A stretch of DNA of 64,000 nucleotides from Theristus sp. LFF4_11 (taxonomy: Eukaryota > Nematoda > Chromadorea > Monhysterida > Xyalidae), in the NCBI GenBank assembly GCA_030248135.1, contig JASANC010004703.1:1-64000 (forward strand). The letters run 5' to 3'. The notes beneath the pieces are model-generated. The model saw only the letters and a program-made list of their open reading frames with translations. It did not search any database and was not told the DNA's origin. Below, piece by piece: positions 22,839 to 36,000 of this stretch. Both the position numbers and the translations under genes were made by a program. Each line of letters opens with the position of its first letter. The stretch's first letter is position 1.

Positions 22839-24651
22839 TCAAACATTTGGATTTTTGCTTTCACAAAGCGAAATGTCAGTGTGTGTAAGAAATATGAAAA
22901 TAAAAAAGCCCTGTCGCAGAATACCCGCGCACTCGAACTGATCGCAGATCTGGTTGAAGTGCGCGTCGAAGCTGTCGCGTTGCAGCGGGTGCTCGCACGC
23001 TGAAACACCAACCGTGAACGTGGCACCGTTCTGTTCGAATGCACGGCAAACAAACTTGAATGAATGAGTGGCATCTGGCAAGGATTCCTGATGGCAATCC
23101 AGCCCCTCGATTCCGTTCCTTCCTTTTTCATTCAAGTTTTCCCGCGCTCTGCGGCCTGCGAAAGAAGTGACGGGTTCGTGTTAACACTCGGTACATAACA
23201 GTAGAACCGTTTTCAGTGTCTTCATGTGTTCATTAGCGCATAGAGAAGGCAACACAGGACGCGCCAGTGACAGCGAGCGCCCCATCCAACGGCTGTCCGT
23301 TGTCCGCGCCAGGCCGCAATGCCGCATAACGCCCCTGCGCGCCGGGCAGCGTCGGCAGATCGCGGGTGCACACGGCCACGTGCTGCCTCAGTGCCAGCGT
23401 CTGCTCAAACTCGGTGAACATCGATCGATTCTTCCAGTAGTCAATGTTGACGTTGCCAACGACGATCAAACGTGGCTGCTCGCGATGGCGGATGATCTGA
23501 AACAGACGTTTGAAAAGGTCACACAGAAAATAAAGCACCTATGGGCTATTGGGCTGAAGAATGATTAGCGGTAGCACTGTTTGTCTGTCTTACAGCTCGG
23601 CATTTTTCTTCACCGAATCATTATTCAGCCGACCGAATAGCGCAGCGCCGCGATTAACCCAGCACCCAGCCCATCCCTAGCCGTTTCACAGCAAGGACGC
23701 AGCAGTGCACACGCTCACCTTGTGCAGTCGTTTCGTGAGCGCATGCAGCGCCGTCGCCGAGCACACGTGCGAACGGCGGTTGATGCCAACGAGGAACGTG
23801 TCGTCGGCCTTGCGTTTCACGACGACCACGTCAAGAGCACCAAGATTCTCAGCGGCGACCAGCGTTGGCTCGAGCCTCTTGCGCACGAACATCGCGACGC
23901 CGCCGGCGTTGGTGGCGCGTGTGGCGTACATGGCGTAGTGCGCGTACTCGTAGTAGCGCCACCGGGCGCCGTGCAGCGTCTCGCGCTCGTCCATGTCGAT
24001 GCTCGCCTGTTACAGCTCAGAGGCTTTCAGATCTTTCTCTGAGTGAACAACGTTTTGATCTGTCGGACGAGCCATGAGACAGCACTGCAGTATGTGTCTA
24101 CCTGACAGAACCGCAACGAGTAAACTTGATTCAAATTGACGTCACACCAATCATGTTATCACCAGCCGTTTTGCAAAATGAAAGAACTCGTCCAGAGAGC
24201 AACCAGTGGCTCACGTATGTAAAGTCTTATAACAAACCGAACTGGCTGATTGGTTGGTGATCGCGACGCTTTCAGTGCAGGTATTGCTGCGGAGGCGGCG
24301 TCTGGTTTGCACGGAAAGCGTGCATCACGTGATCACCGAGCAGTCAGCACATCTTCGAGTGCGACTGTACCTGATGATCGTCGTGTCTGCTGGTGCACAG
24401 CTGTGCCTCCGTGAGCACCAGCACATCGTACGTCTCGCGTCGCAGCAGCTCCCAGATCTCGTAGCGTTTCTCGAGCGTCTTGCCGCCTGCGGACACGGTC
24501 GCCACGTACAACAGCGGCGGCGCACCAGGCTGCTCGTATTGTTCGCGTCGGTGCTCGCCGCGAGCGCAACGGTCGCTGTTGGCCGCGTAGTAATTGTGGT
24601 AACACGTGCCACGGCAGAACCACAACGCGTCCGATTTGCCGCTCGCTTGGC
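22839..24651 (-). CDS. Endonuclease/exonuclease/phosphatase (EEP)-like protein, 5' end not found
   Basis: Four minus-strand exons join in phase: 24651-24371, 24006-23719, 23496-23256 and 23074 down to about 22925 (or the stop at 22839 if the last donor is not used). The order of motifs resembles the EEP fold of DNase I-like and retroelement endonucleases: YDVLVLTEAQL, then GGVAMFVRKRL, then DVVVVKRKADDTFLVGINRR, then PRLIVVGNVNIDYW where the family has GDFN-x-D, then QPLDGALAVTG. The usual catalytic Asp of GDFN is Asn here and no SDH motif is seen at the C-terminus, so metal-dependent nuclease activity is doubtful. The introns argue against a fresh retrotransposon copy; it may be a host gene or a domesticated one. 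The first exon(s), which must end with one base of a split codon, were not identified. Confidence 0.55.
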
Positions 24652-24777
24652 CTGAATCGCGAAATGCAACCTAAAGCGTCCGCTGTAACTCATTAGCCAT
24701 CTGTTGATTCGCCGCTTTTGAACACGGTTCACTGATTGGTGCAACCAACTCGGTTCAAGCTAATCAGCGAACCAGAT

Positions 24778-25011
24778 TCAAATGCAAGATTGAAGAAATT
24801 GTATATGTTTTAATGCAGCCACTTTATGTTCAAACAATAAATGTTCCTTGGATTTTGATGGCTCGGTTTGTAGCTTGCCTGAACACACGAATCGTTTGTG
24901 CGATTTGTTGGCACATTTTGGTGCGCCACACGCGTATGCGTCCTGTAGACTTCCTTTGTTGCACATGATACATTTTGCCTTGTTCAAGTCTTCGGCGGGT
25001 TCTTCGGCCAT
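24778..25011 (-). CDS. Small Cys-containing ORF, hypothetical
   Basis: A 77-codon ATG frame starting MAEEPAEDLNKAKCIMCNKG. It has an acidic start and a CxxC...C....C...C spacing (CIMC, YACGAPKC, RFVC), which suggests a small zinc-binding or disulfide fold. Cys-rich tails of piggyBac-type transposases have a similar look, but the match is far too weak to assign. No neighbouring exon could be joined. Confidence 0.25.
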   Translation of the reverse strand: MAEEPAEDLNKAKCIMCNKGSLQDAYACGAPKCANKSHKRFVCSGKLQTEPSKSKEHLLFEHKVAALKHIQFLQSCI

Positions 25012-28000
25012 TTTGTCGATAAAGTGACTTCGCCTATTGTTTTTATGGGTATGCAAATTTCAGCAGTTTCAACGAAAAAAGTGTGGTCCACAGACAGCGT
25101 CAAATCGCGCTGCGATGCAATGCAAGTGTTCAGTTGGCACAAATGACGTTTTATAGTCTGAAATATGATCCAATGCAAACATAAGCTTGAAGCAAGCACG
25201 ACAAACCGTTTCAAACGTAAACAAATGCTGAGCGGTTGAAATTTTCAAGAGCGCAGTGATTTTACGTTTTATTGGTTCAGCCTCGCAGCGGCAGAAGCCA
25301 AATTATACAGCGAAACACAAAATATGAAACAGTAAGCCCACGGGACGGCATACGTTTTCTTTCTTCCGTTGAGTATGCGTGCACTACTTTGTTCGCTTTT
25401 GAAAAACATCTTCAGTGTTTGGTGGCGTGAAACGCCTCTTGAAGTTCGCTCGCAGAAAGGCAAAGACAAACAAACAGCAGGCAGCCGAAAAGAAAACACA
25501 GAGAGCTTGCGGTGAGCCACAGGAATGAAAATGTGCGCTTCCAATGTGAAAAGCCTCATTCAAAGACAGTAACAAACATTGATTTACGAACAACGACGCG
25601 TTTTTTTGACCAAAAAAATGGAACGCGTGCCGATTGGTGTGTGGCGCGATGCATTGAAATTGGAGCATTATTGATGTGCCTCCGCCTTGTTTCGTCGCAC
25701 CAAACCGGAGAGAGTCTTGAAGAGACGGGACAAAGCAGATTAAAAGACATATTATTTAGTGTCGGTTTTCCTGGCGAAGATGGACAACTTATATTCCGAA
25801 AAAGACGTTTTACATATGCGAAACCAAAGCCATCAGACGGCGAAACAAATCTAAATCAAGGTGCACTGAAACGGGAACTGGGCGTTCTTATCACGTTCTT
25901 GGTCTCCCCTCTTGAGAGTTCGTTTTGAAAAGCTTCGACGCTCTTTGCAGCGTTTGAAGTGGTCATAAATGGTCCGCAAGCATGGTACGACGGAAATTTC
26001 TGCGCAGATTATTCGTCTTGAGCATTCGATATTATTTTATTGTATAAACAGTGAAACTACTGAGGGATGGAACAGGAAACTTTGAGTATGGCAAAAAAAC
26101 AACTGAGAATCATAAACAGTCAAGCTGCAAAGCGGACAATTGAAGCTAAAGTTCCATGGAACAACTACAGAGTACACAGAGCGCTCTCATGCTGCGTTGG
26201 GTGTGTAGCACAGTTTGAATTGGCCCCATCAATCAACAGCCATGCGGATGCAGTTCACTTTCGTACTGCAGCCGCAGACGAGAACATTCAATCATCAAGT
26301 TGTGTGTCGCAACACTGTACGTGTGGTGTGTGCCATGGTGCCTGACAGACGCAGCCCACAGAGGACGCGAATAAATATTCGATTAGTGTTTCAAACAAAA
26401 AAGTGCCCCATCTGTTTATAACGTTCAATGACACAAGGGAGTCACAAAAATGTTACATCTCCATTTCTGTTTCCTGTTTGAAAATATGCTATCGTTTTCA
26501 AAAAGTTCGAACAACACTCCAGTCGGGCATTTTCGATGTTTGAAACGCGAACTTGCCACGCAATTTGGTTGAGGATATTTCAATAGAAATGCAGAAGAAG
26601 CCACACAAGACCAATTTTTATCAAAAGCATTAAAGCATTCCGCTTTTCTGTACACCCGGTACATCTGCATGTAACGAAACAAAAAACATGGTTAGCTGAA
26701 ATTCGGTGTTGCCGAGCCAAGAACAAAAATAACGCCATGTTCCAATTATGTGCGCCGTGTGACGCTGCAGCTGCATGTAAGACATGCGTAGATGAAAACA
26801 CGGATACGAAACAAGATGGATGGTTTGAATGAACAGACACATCACAAAACTCTGTGTATTATTCTGTCATTTGTGCGTATGGCACACCGCGCATGGCGCC
26901 TTTCCAGCATGGTTTTGCTAGATGAAGCATGCTGCAGTGCTGCTGCCACACAAGCTGAACCAGATACACAAAGCAATCGATTTTGAAAAGCGCCCCCACG
27001 TGTACTGGTTAGATGTGGGGGACACAGAATTAATGCAGAACTTGTACAAGTATGGCACAGGTTCTCAATGACACAGCAACCTCCGTTGCAGCCAACGTAA
27101 AAATGGGTGTTGTTTCTAAAACAAACGTGTACATTTGTCACTTGTTGATGTAGTGTCCATGTGCAGATGATTGTGTTGAATACTACCAAACCAACAACAA
27201 TTCACGCAACAGATTGAGCCATAAATCAGTTTTCAAGCAAACTAGAGCAGTTGCGCTGTCCGACAAAGTTTTGTCTTCAGCTCCATTGCGTATTATGGGC
27301 GCGCATTTTTCGGTCTCTCCACAGTTGCACCATAGTTTAGCTTTTGATTTTTTGAACAAAGCAAAAAGAGAGCAGTGAAGGCTAACAACAGGCCGTAACA
27401 ACAGCTACTGTATTTGTTACATCTAATATAAAAAGCGAAGAAGCAACATTGTCATTGCTTTGATAATGGCAGCGGACAGGCAATTTGTCGGTAATTTTTT
27501 TTGTATTAACCAATAAAGCATAACGAAATAGGGATGTAGGTTGTACGATTTTCGCAATAGATAAATGCCAATGAGAGAGGAAAAAAATAAAAAAATGTTC
27601 ACGATGGTTGAACTGCAGTACTAACATGTGCGCTGCAATATCTCATGCAAATGTGAAAGCCATTGCTGATATAATGCTTGTGCCGTGCATTCGCCCAGCG
27701 GAACCAAACGCCGCGCATAACTGGCGATCATTTCGTTTTATGGTGCACCGGAAATTTTGCAAGGCGCCCACAGTTCTGTAGTAGTTCACTATTTCACTAT
27801 CGGCGGCTGGCGAAGAGAACCGCAAACGTAAATACATGGCTGCTTTTTACATGCATGGCTAAGCAGCGCGCTATGACACAATGTCAATGAAACTCAAGCA
27901 AACATGATAGTTTGGCACACTCAAGTGTACATGTACGTTTGTGACGGCTAACAAACTACGCACCCTGGCAATTTCAAAATTCGAAATGAACCAAGCGAAA

Positions 28001-30896
28001 CTGGCCATTGGAACGCGGGCGGTAGTCTGAAATGAGCGTGCAAAACGAAACAATTCATAAACATGGACATGTATTCGTTCGAGTGGATATGATGCAAATT
28101 AGGGTGTGTGCCGTCATTTTGCAAACACTGTAGGTTTGCGCACGCACCAATAAACTTTGTTTACGACTCAGCCGAGCCAAACTTTGTCCGTTTGTACTGA
28201 ACCGAACTGCGGCTGTATGTGTTCATTTTGTTGGGAACTCAAAAATGTCATCAAATAAATGAGCGGCAAAGAAGCACAAAGAACGAAATCGATCGCTCGT
28301 TCTATGCAGCAACATGCAGCTGGACACTAAAAACGAAGGCTTGATAGATTTTATGACACACGGACGCATTGGTTTGGTAATTCATTTGACACAAAAAAAC
28401 GGGCTTCAACTTGTGGTTTACACAATACCACTTTCACTTGCTTTTAAAAAGACTATCAGAGTTTTGTGCTACAAAATATCAAGTCCCCGTCATTTATTTG
28501 CTGTTACACGTCTCAAAAATGATGGAACTGTACAACATGCTTTCAAATATTCTCTGTAAAGGAAAACAAAGACACCAGTGGAGCTGACTCCACAGTCTGC
28601 GCATTGTTAAAAAACACCAAAAAAAAAACTTGAGGCCTCTCGGAACACAGTGCCTGCACGCACGCAATCATAACGCTGCACGGCACACCAAAATGTATAA
28701 TCTCTCATTTATTTTGGTCCCCTGGGTGCAACAGGCGCACTCGCGAGCCACGCAATTCAATTTCGTTTTCCGACCAGCGCGCGCGTTTCCATGCAAAGAA
28801 ACAACACTCTTCTGTCTCAGTGACTCCCAACGGTCTAAGAAAACGACTCCGTATTGTATTTCTTGGACACGACTTTTTTGTTTTTGATATGACGTTACGG
28901 CAGTACATTGTACAAATGTATCTTTTTAGATTTTTTGTGCCCTGGCAGCGTTTTTAATTCCACCATGCCACGTGTAAAATAAAAAGCAAAGCCGGTGTAG
29001 AATGCCAGTGCTTTCAATTGTACAATCATGCATGCTCCATGACCACTGCAATCAGCAATTTTACGAACCACCGATTTTCACTACTATACTCTTCTGTTTT
29101 TATTTTACGGCAAATGATCTGTACCAGAGATGCTGTCACAGGGCCTTTGGCCAAACCGGTTCGGTTCTGTTGGCTACAGTTTTTAGTTTGTCCTTCGGTG
29201 AAAGCAAGAGACGTTGATTGAGCCTTTGTGCCATGCAATTGTTATGCTCTTATGAGCGCCACGCTGTTGCGTTTTCAGTTCCTTTTTTTTAGTTCAGTTC
29301 TATGTGCCCACGCGCATGTACTGTACTTTCATACTTCTAGTTCCGACCTGATTCATTTTGTATGCCACTGTGTTTGCTGCTGTCAACCATGACACGAGCA
29401 CTTTTTTCAATCAAACGTCTTCTATTCTTGTCTGACATAAAAATCGACCGAGGAAATTGAACGGCATAACGATTGTGTCCTGGAGGTGCATTGTGCAAGT
29501 TCGTTTCTGCGTCTTGTGTTTCATCAAACTCATTGCGTTGTTGGCCTGCGGGTTCTTTCATTTGCCTCGGTTGCCTCGGTAGAACAAACCAACTTTGCGT
29601 TTTTAAACGTTGACGTTTTGTGCAAAAGAATTCAACATAACGTGTTCTTCAGTTTGTCAGTGTTTCCCCACTATACTGTCTGATAAATATTTGACATGAC
29701 ATGTATGAACCCAATTTCATTATTTTTATTCCATAAATGACACTTTATTCAGTTGTATGCCACACTTGTCTCGACACAAAGGCCGTGTATGTCTGCAGGA
29801 TAATAAACTGCGGTGCAACGCGCCAGATCGTGAAACGAATTTAGGAGCCCTCAAATGAGAGAACGCAGAAAGGCGACAAAATACAATTGCACAATATTGC
29901 TGGCACGAGCATGGGGACGCTCTTGCTGACACACAGTTTCGTAGTCAGGGTGGCAGCAAGCGCACAGATGGCGCCAGGCATACAATTTATGCACACGGCC
30001 GCAGGAGGCAGAGCAGCATGCAAATTGCATTATTGAAACTGGCGAGTAACATGAGTTATAGAGCATACACATCCTCTGGGCACGCTCAGAGAGAGGCACC
30101 CCGCGCACATCGGCCGTGGTGATAAAGCTGCAGCGTTGCACAGGCGCACACACTCGTGTTCGTATCAGTCGTGTTCAATCTGTGAGACAGCGCACGCACG
30201 CACGTGCTTGATGCATGTAAATGCTACATTTGAGTATGATGTGCACGCTGCCTCCAAGCTTGCGTCAACTTTTGCACAGTGAACCCAACGGCGTTCTTGT
30301 CGTTGGTGTGTGTGTGACGCACATAAGCCGCCGGCAGCATCGATTGCCGTGCCTCGGATACTTTTTCTGGCAAACTACGTGTATACGCGCATGACAATAA
30401 TAGTACACACGAAAGCAGGCTGCTAATGCCTGTCACCCAGTACACGTCTCATGTGTTGCGTGCGCCTTTGTGTTCAACTCTGCTGCTGCTGCATAGTGAC
30501 AAGCCCAATGGCCAGCGTCCTGTGGTTTTGCCAAAAGCAGCGTCCCGCACACGCGCGTCCCATTGGGCCTATTGTTCCAGTAAACTTCGTGACCATCACA
30601 GCGAACATGTCTTCTTCGTCTTTTTTTCTATTATTCTTTCGCAACTGTATTTTATAGCTTTTACAGTTGCAGTAAACGAAAATATAATTGAGTCGATTCA
30701 TTTTCTGAGCGCCGCAGTTTATTCGGTTTCTTGTTTTTCCGTTATTTTTCCAACCGGTTCAGCGTGTTGAAAACTGTAAATAGTCAAAGTTGCGTATTAC
30801 CGCGCAGCTTTCTCATTCGTGACGAAGCGAATGGTCTTTTGGGAGCGTGTTTCATTCAAAAACAAGGCGGTGGATGAGTTGGCGCAGTTGGTATCC

Positions 30897-31205
30897 TCAT
30901 GGGATTGAATGAAAAACATTTGCCAAACGCTGCTTTGGCGTTTTCCGCAAACGATTACCCGCTTCATCGACGTAATATACAGTGCTTTTCTTCTCGGAGC
31001 TTTTTTCCAAAGTTATTCTGTCGAATAATTGCTTCCTGATAAGATCCAGCGGAATAAAGTGTTTTCTGAGTATTTGCAAAATTGCGTAGCGTGTGTAAGC
31101 TGAACTCGCATCGCGTGATATTCCACAATTTTTATGGAATAAGTTTATGCGCGTGTAGAATTCTTCAATTACACTAATTTTAAAAATAGGGCCCGATTTC
31201 ACCAT
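30897..31205 (-). CDS. 102-aa ORF, hypothetical
   Basis: An ATG-to-TGA frame (MVKSGPIFKISVIEEFYTRI ... LANVFHSIP) whose amino-acid make-up, mixed charged and aliphatic without low complexity, looks more protein-like than the other frames in this gene-poor region. It lies divergent to, and 33 bp from, the armadillo-like gene start. I recognise no family. It may be an exon of an AT-rich gene, a transposon fragment or chance. Confidence 0.25.
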   Translation of the reverse strand: MVKSGPIFKISVIEEFYTRINLFHKNCGISRDASSAYTRYAILQILRKHFIPLDLIRKQLFDRITLEKSSEKKSTVYYVDEAGNRLRKTPKQRLANVFHSIP

Positions 31206-31238
31206 TCGATCAAAGATTCGCAGAGTTAGCCCCCAAAT

Positions 31239-32609
31239 ATGAAGATCGTGTGCCAGCCCACGCAGCCGCTTGTAATCGACAACGATTGCATTGCGTTGGA
31301 TCAGATTCGGTACGTTTTGTCACAATTTGTTTTATAACACGACCAAAAATCTGATGAAAAATCCAAGGTTTAAAAAAATTTAAACATGTCTTTACACAGC
31401 GGTAAGAACAATCAAAAGCTTTCTCACACACAGGACAAACTTCATTGAACATGGCACCACAACCAGCGGGGACATGCGCCAGCTGATGACGATTCTGCTG
31501 AAAACAAAGTTAGCACGTTTTGAACTGTGCAGTTTTTGATTAACGAAAAAAAACTATCTATCACTTGGCCTGCCGGCTGTCAGGAACTTCAACGCGCTCT
31601 CGAACGGTCTCTGGCTGGCCGCTGAGGTGGCGCGTCTCAACCCGAATCGCTTCATCGCTGTGATCAGCAAACGAAAACTGAAACGCATCGCGCGCAAGAT
31701 CGAACGCCGATGGCCGGAGGGAAAGATTCGCGCGCAGCTGTACAACGTGCTGTGCAGGTGGACGAACAACCTGACCGCAGACTTGAACACGTTCCGCTGC
31801 CAGTGTGGTACGTGCAACGTGCAAACTGTGCGCAGGCGAACGGCAAACCAAACGGTGTTCTTGCATTCTGGCATTAATCTGGCCGATCGAGCCTGGTTTA
31901 AGCAATTTATGAGGTTATTGAAACGCAGCCCAGCTGATTGTCTGTGATTTACAGTTTGACTGTGTCTACTTTCTTTTGCGTTCTGAAAACAGTTATCAAT
32001 GTCTATGGTGTTTCAGTGGTTGGCAGCGGTGTTGTTGGCACCCTGGTCAAGTTGGCGTTCCCACCAGAGACGACAACTGACGACAAAACGATTGCCCCTG
32101 CCAGCGAGTGGCCACCGGCGAACGCGGGCCGCCACAGCAATGCGATGCCAGTTGGCGCCAGCGGCAGCACGGACAGCCTGACGCGACTGTACGCGCTGTG
32201 CACGCTCGCAAACGTCGCCATCGTCAGCACCGGCAAACTGCAACTCATCTGTCACAACGCGATTGCGAAATGCGTGCAAACAACGGAGACGGCCAGTTTG
32301 GTGTCGTTCCGGCGGCAGGCGAGTCGTCTGCTGACGAACGTCAGTTGCAACGGCCAGTTGGCGCACTGGGCACTTGCGCGCCAGGAGACACTGCGAGCGC
32401 TGAGACACTCGCTGGCGGACGACGACCACGTCACTGCCTACTACGCCGCGTGGACGATGGCGAACCTGAACAGAAACAACTGGCTGCTGCGTCTCAAGCG
32501 CATCGCACGACCTGGCAAGTTCCAATGGTTTCTGCCGAGCACTTTATGCAACCTGCTGATTTGCATCACTTTTGTTCTGCTTTCAGTGTCACAGCAAACC
32601 GAGGGCTGA
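31239..32609 (+). CDS. Armadillo/HEAT-like helical repeat protein, unrecognised
   Basis: Four exons join in phase: 31239-31309 (ATG, strong GTACGT donor), 31434-31508, 31584-31807 and 32017 to about 32606. The product is about 320 residues and almost all helix. It has Leu/Ala/Asn-rich repeats of the armadillo type (RLYALCTLANVAIVSTGKLQ, SRLLTNVSCNGQLA, AAWTMANLNRNNW), a basic linker (ISKRKLKRIARKIERRWPEG) and a Pro/Ser-rich insert after GTLVKLAFPPE. Armadillo folds are usually protein-binding platforms; the partner is unknown. The 3' end is ambiguous. Reading straight through gives a hydrophobic tail and the stop at 32607. A GC-AG intron (donor G|GCAAGT near 32515, acceptor at 32585) would give a shorter tail with the same stop region. 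Confidence 0.5.
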
Positions 32610-33073
32610 ACGAATGATCAAGTTCAATCGTGATAATTTTCATTGCGACTGTCATTTTGGCGTTTTGTGATATGCAACGTATTTTTCAACACGACTTTTC
32701 TTAATTGTTTGATTTGAATCTGAACATGCGTGACAATTACATGTATGTTGCTTTACTATGATCTTAAAAAATAACGCAAGTGTGTTGTTGGGGCAAGGTT
32801 AGCAATGTTTATCTGAACATTGTGCAAAAAAGAAAGTTCTTTGGTATTCCGATCAAAAGTAGCAGAAAGTTATCATCCCATGCACAATGGGATGCAAAAC
32901 ACCTGTCACACCGCTATTGTAACGATAATCCTCCAAAAAGTGGTATTTATTTTGACAAAACACTTTATGATAACAATCACGATGATAAAACAAAGACAAA
33001 TCATCTGTTTCATTCACTTGTAATTCTGTCGCGTCATTTGTAGTTCAGTTTTGGTCCAAAACGAGTGCAGACA

Positions 33074-36000
33074 ATGAAGCTGGTGTTGATATTCGGTATG
33101 CTCACGTAATTTCAAACTATACCCATCGACCGAAGAAAGCCATCACACTTGAATAACAGGTTTAACCAAACAGGTTTGCTTGCGTTTGCATCAGCAGCGA
33201 GCGATTTGAAAGAACCGACCAATGCAGCGGACAGCATTGAGTGTGAGGCGTGCGAGGACGCCGTCGCCGTGCTGGACTACCTCTTGCAGTCGTCCTTTGT
33301 CGACGACAGCCTCAAGCATTTGCTGCTGGAGTTGTGCACGCAACTGCCGACACCGTACAATGAGAGCGTTTGTGACACTCTTGTCATTAAAATTATTGAA
33401 AACGTCTCTTCCATGCAGGTTTACTTAATCGTTATCCAAATTTCAGTGCAGCGAAACAGTGAGCGGTTTCATGGATGTGATCGTGCAGTTCATTGTCGAC
33501 ATGACCAAGCACATCTGCGACGTCAGTGCATCTGACTGAACGCTTTCTTTCGTTGTGTTTACTTGTTTCGCAACACATGAATTTAGATGGAACAAATATT
33601 TCAGTCGACCTGCCAAACGACCGCCAGCCCGTTCATGAACGCTCGAAATGAGAGACGAAAACTGGACCTATGTGCCGACGTGTGCGCACTGCTGAAGCGC
33701 ATCTATGATGCAATGGTAGACATTTGCCAAATTTTCTTTTCAACCGGTGCCTGGTTATGCGCAAATCTGCTTCTGCCGTTGCAGCCGAGAGGCCTCTCCG
33801 AAGCAGAGATGGTGTGCAACTTGATTCCAGTGAAACCGCTGCAAGCGTCCTGTCACAAAATGTTTGAGACTGAAGGCGGCAAACTCGTGGCAACCGGCCA
33901 ACGATTCGTGGTGATGCTGCAGAAGCAGCTCAACAAACTGCCCGAAAAAAGCTGCGCACGATGCCGTGTCGCGAAGCCAAGTCAGTCACTGCTGGCGTCG
34001 GCTAGTAGAAGCACAATCACAGCAAATGCTTCTATTTGGACATTTTCAAGCCACTCGGGTTTCAAAGAATTCTGTTGTTTTTTTCAATTTCAGCAGTTTG
34101 TGGAGAAATTTGCGAGATGCTGCGGAAGAAGTATCATGAGCTGGTATGTTTTACCGAACATGTATTGTAACTTTAACTTTAAAAAGTTTAAAGCTTTCGA
34201 GAACTTATACTGTGACACTTTTGGTCATCTCAGCCAAAACGACTGGCAGCCGCTGAAAAAGTGTGCAACAAAATTCCGAACAAGCAGCTAGCGGACGCTT
34301 GCCACAAAGAGTTTGAGACGGAGGGGCACAAAGTGGTTAAATCAATGCAGCAGTTTTTGAAGTCCCTCCAAGCTGACCTCAACAAAATTCCTCGTCCCGA
34401 CTGTGAACGGTGCCGAATCACAATTGGTGGGTACGAAACAAACCACGCAGAAGTATGGCCTATTTTTTTAAACGTGTCCCACTGAAATGACGTCATGTGA
34501 CACAAAACATGCGCTTGTCGTTCACAGCAAACCAGACTATCCGTATTAGCCAATTTCTTCCCGTAAACAAATGGTGAATGTCGAATCAGTCACACCAAAC
34601 TGAAATTTTAGTGCCTGTACTTTGACAAACGGGCGTTTTTAAATAAAATGACGTCACGTTAGTCCGGACACGTTTGAATAAATCCACAATAGTAGACATT
34701 TACTCCTGCGCCACCCGTACAGTCAGTTTGTTCCTCAAAAGTTGAGAGTTGTGATCAGAGGCAGAGCATCACGCTGCATATAATATGTTTCACACTTTCG
34801 GCCACTAATTCCATCCATTATTATGCAGGTGTTCTACCAAAATCGTTACATTCTCCAGTGAGTCCAGCAGGCAAGCCAACAAAATGGTTTCAAAGTCCAA
34901 AGCAACTTGGTCTATGCGAAGACGCCTGCGATGCTCTGACATTTGCTTACGATGAATTGGTGAATAGCTGGCTTTTGGGCTTCGATTTGGTTGAGTGATC
35001 TCTGCAAAAATTATTCCACAACTCCGGTCTTTTAGCCGAAAGAACTCGCAGAAATTGACAAACTTTGCGATCAAATCCCGATCAAGTTTCTTGCGAACGA
35101 ATGCCACAAAACCGTCGAAACTGAGGGAGCAAAGGTCGTGGATGCTGCCCAGAACTTCCTGGTGAGCATTCAGAAGCAGCTCAACAAAATACCGCAGAAA
35201 GACTGTCAGAACTGTGATATCGCCAAGCATAAATTTGGTATGTGCTGAAAGGATAGTTGCAAAAAATAAAATGAAAACTACATTGGTGAAACTTTTATAC
35301 CCTTTTTTGCTTTCAGCTCTCTGTGACCGTGTGTGCAATTTTTTGAAAAAAATCTACACAAACGTGGTAAGACCTACATTTGAATTAAAACCAGAACTAA
35401 AAAATTTGTTGCCAGTTGTACCATTCCAGCCGGGCGACATGGCGAAACTCGAGAAAATCTGCGACATTATTCCGTTAGGCCAGAATCTGACCGAAAAATG
35501 CCACGAAGAGCTGCAGCTGGTGATCGACAACGTGGTCAGGGTGGTGCAGTCGGGCGTGGTCGCATTGCAGCAGGAGCTCAACAAGATCCCAATCAAGGGC
35601 TGCCAGACATGCAACGTTACTGCGGTGCCACTCGGTAAATTGCATGCTGTTCGATTCATTGCACAATTGCGCGATTCATGATAACAAAGTGGTAAAAACG
35701 TAAACGAAATAGTTTACGACGTTCTAAATGACCATTCCAAGGGTGCTTAGAATGCGAAGCGTGCGAAGACGCAGTCGGCATTTTGCGAACGTTTCTGACA
35801 TCGAAGTTTGTCGAGGGCAGCCTGACGCATTTGTTGGCCGAAGCCTGCAATAACCTGCCACAGCCGTACTCCGGATACGTTAGAAAAGATCATGTTTTTT
35901 ATGAAAAAAATGACTGCGCCAGTCTCCAACAGTGACTCATGCATTTGGAGAGCAACTTTTTTCAATCTGCTAATTTTGTGTTAAAACTGAAAAATGTTGA

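Larger units (their letters stand above)
24652..31238. other. Gene-poor region
   Basis: About 6.6 kb with near-random short open frames on both strands, AT/GT-rich composition and scattered CATG-type tetranucleotides. Two weak open frames (24778-25011 and 30897-31205, both minus) are listed separately. I see no repeat family shared with the rest of the window, no RNA gene and no exon I can attach to a neighbour. Confidence 0.45.

Noticed and set aside
2560..24265. Phrase ATTGGTTGGTGATC at about 2567, 4309 and 24249 as a shared regulatory site
   Set aside because: Only 14-16 bp, in unrelated contexts (one intron, two flanks); too short to separate from chance in a 64-kb window.
25512..25928. 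138-codon plus-strand frame
   Set aside because: No family signal, ordinary composition for this AT-rich region, and a comparable antisense frame exists; treated as chance.
32013..32525. 170-codon minus-strand frame opposite the armadillo-like exon
   Set aside because: Shadow of a GC-rich exon; the plus-strand frame has helical-repeat character and in-phase splice sites, the minus frame has neither.
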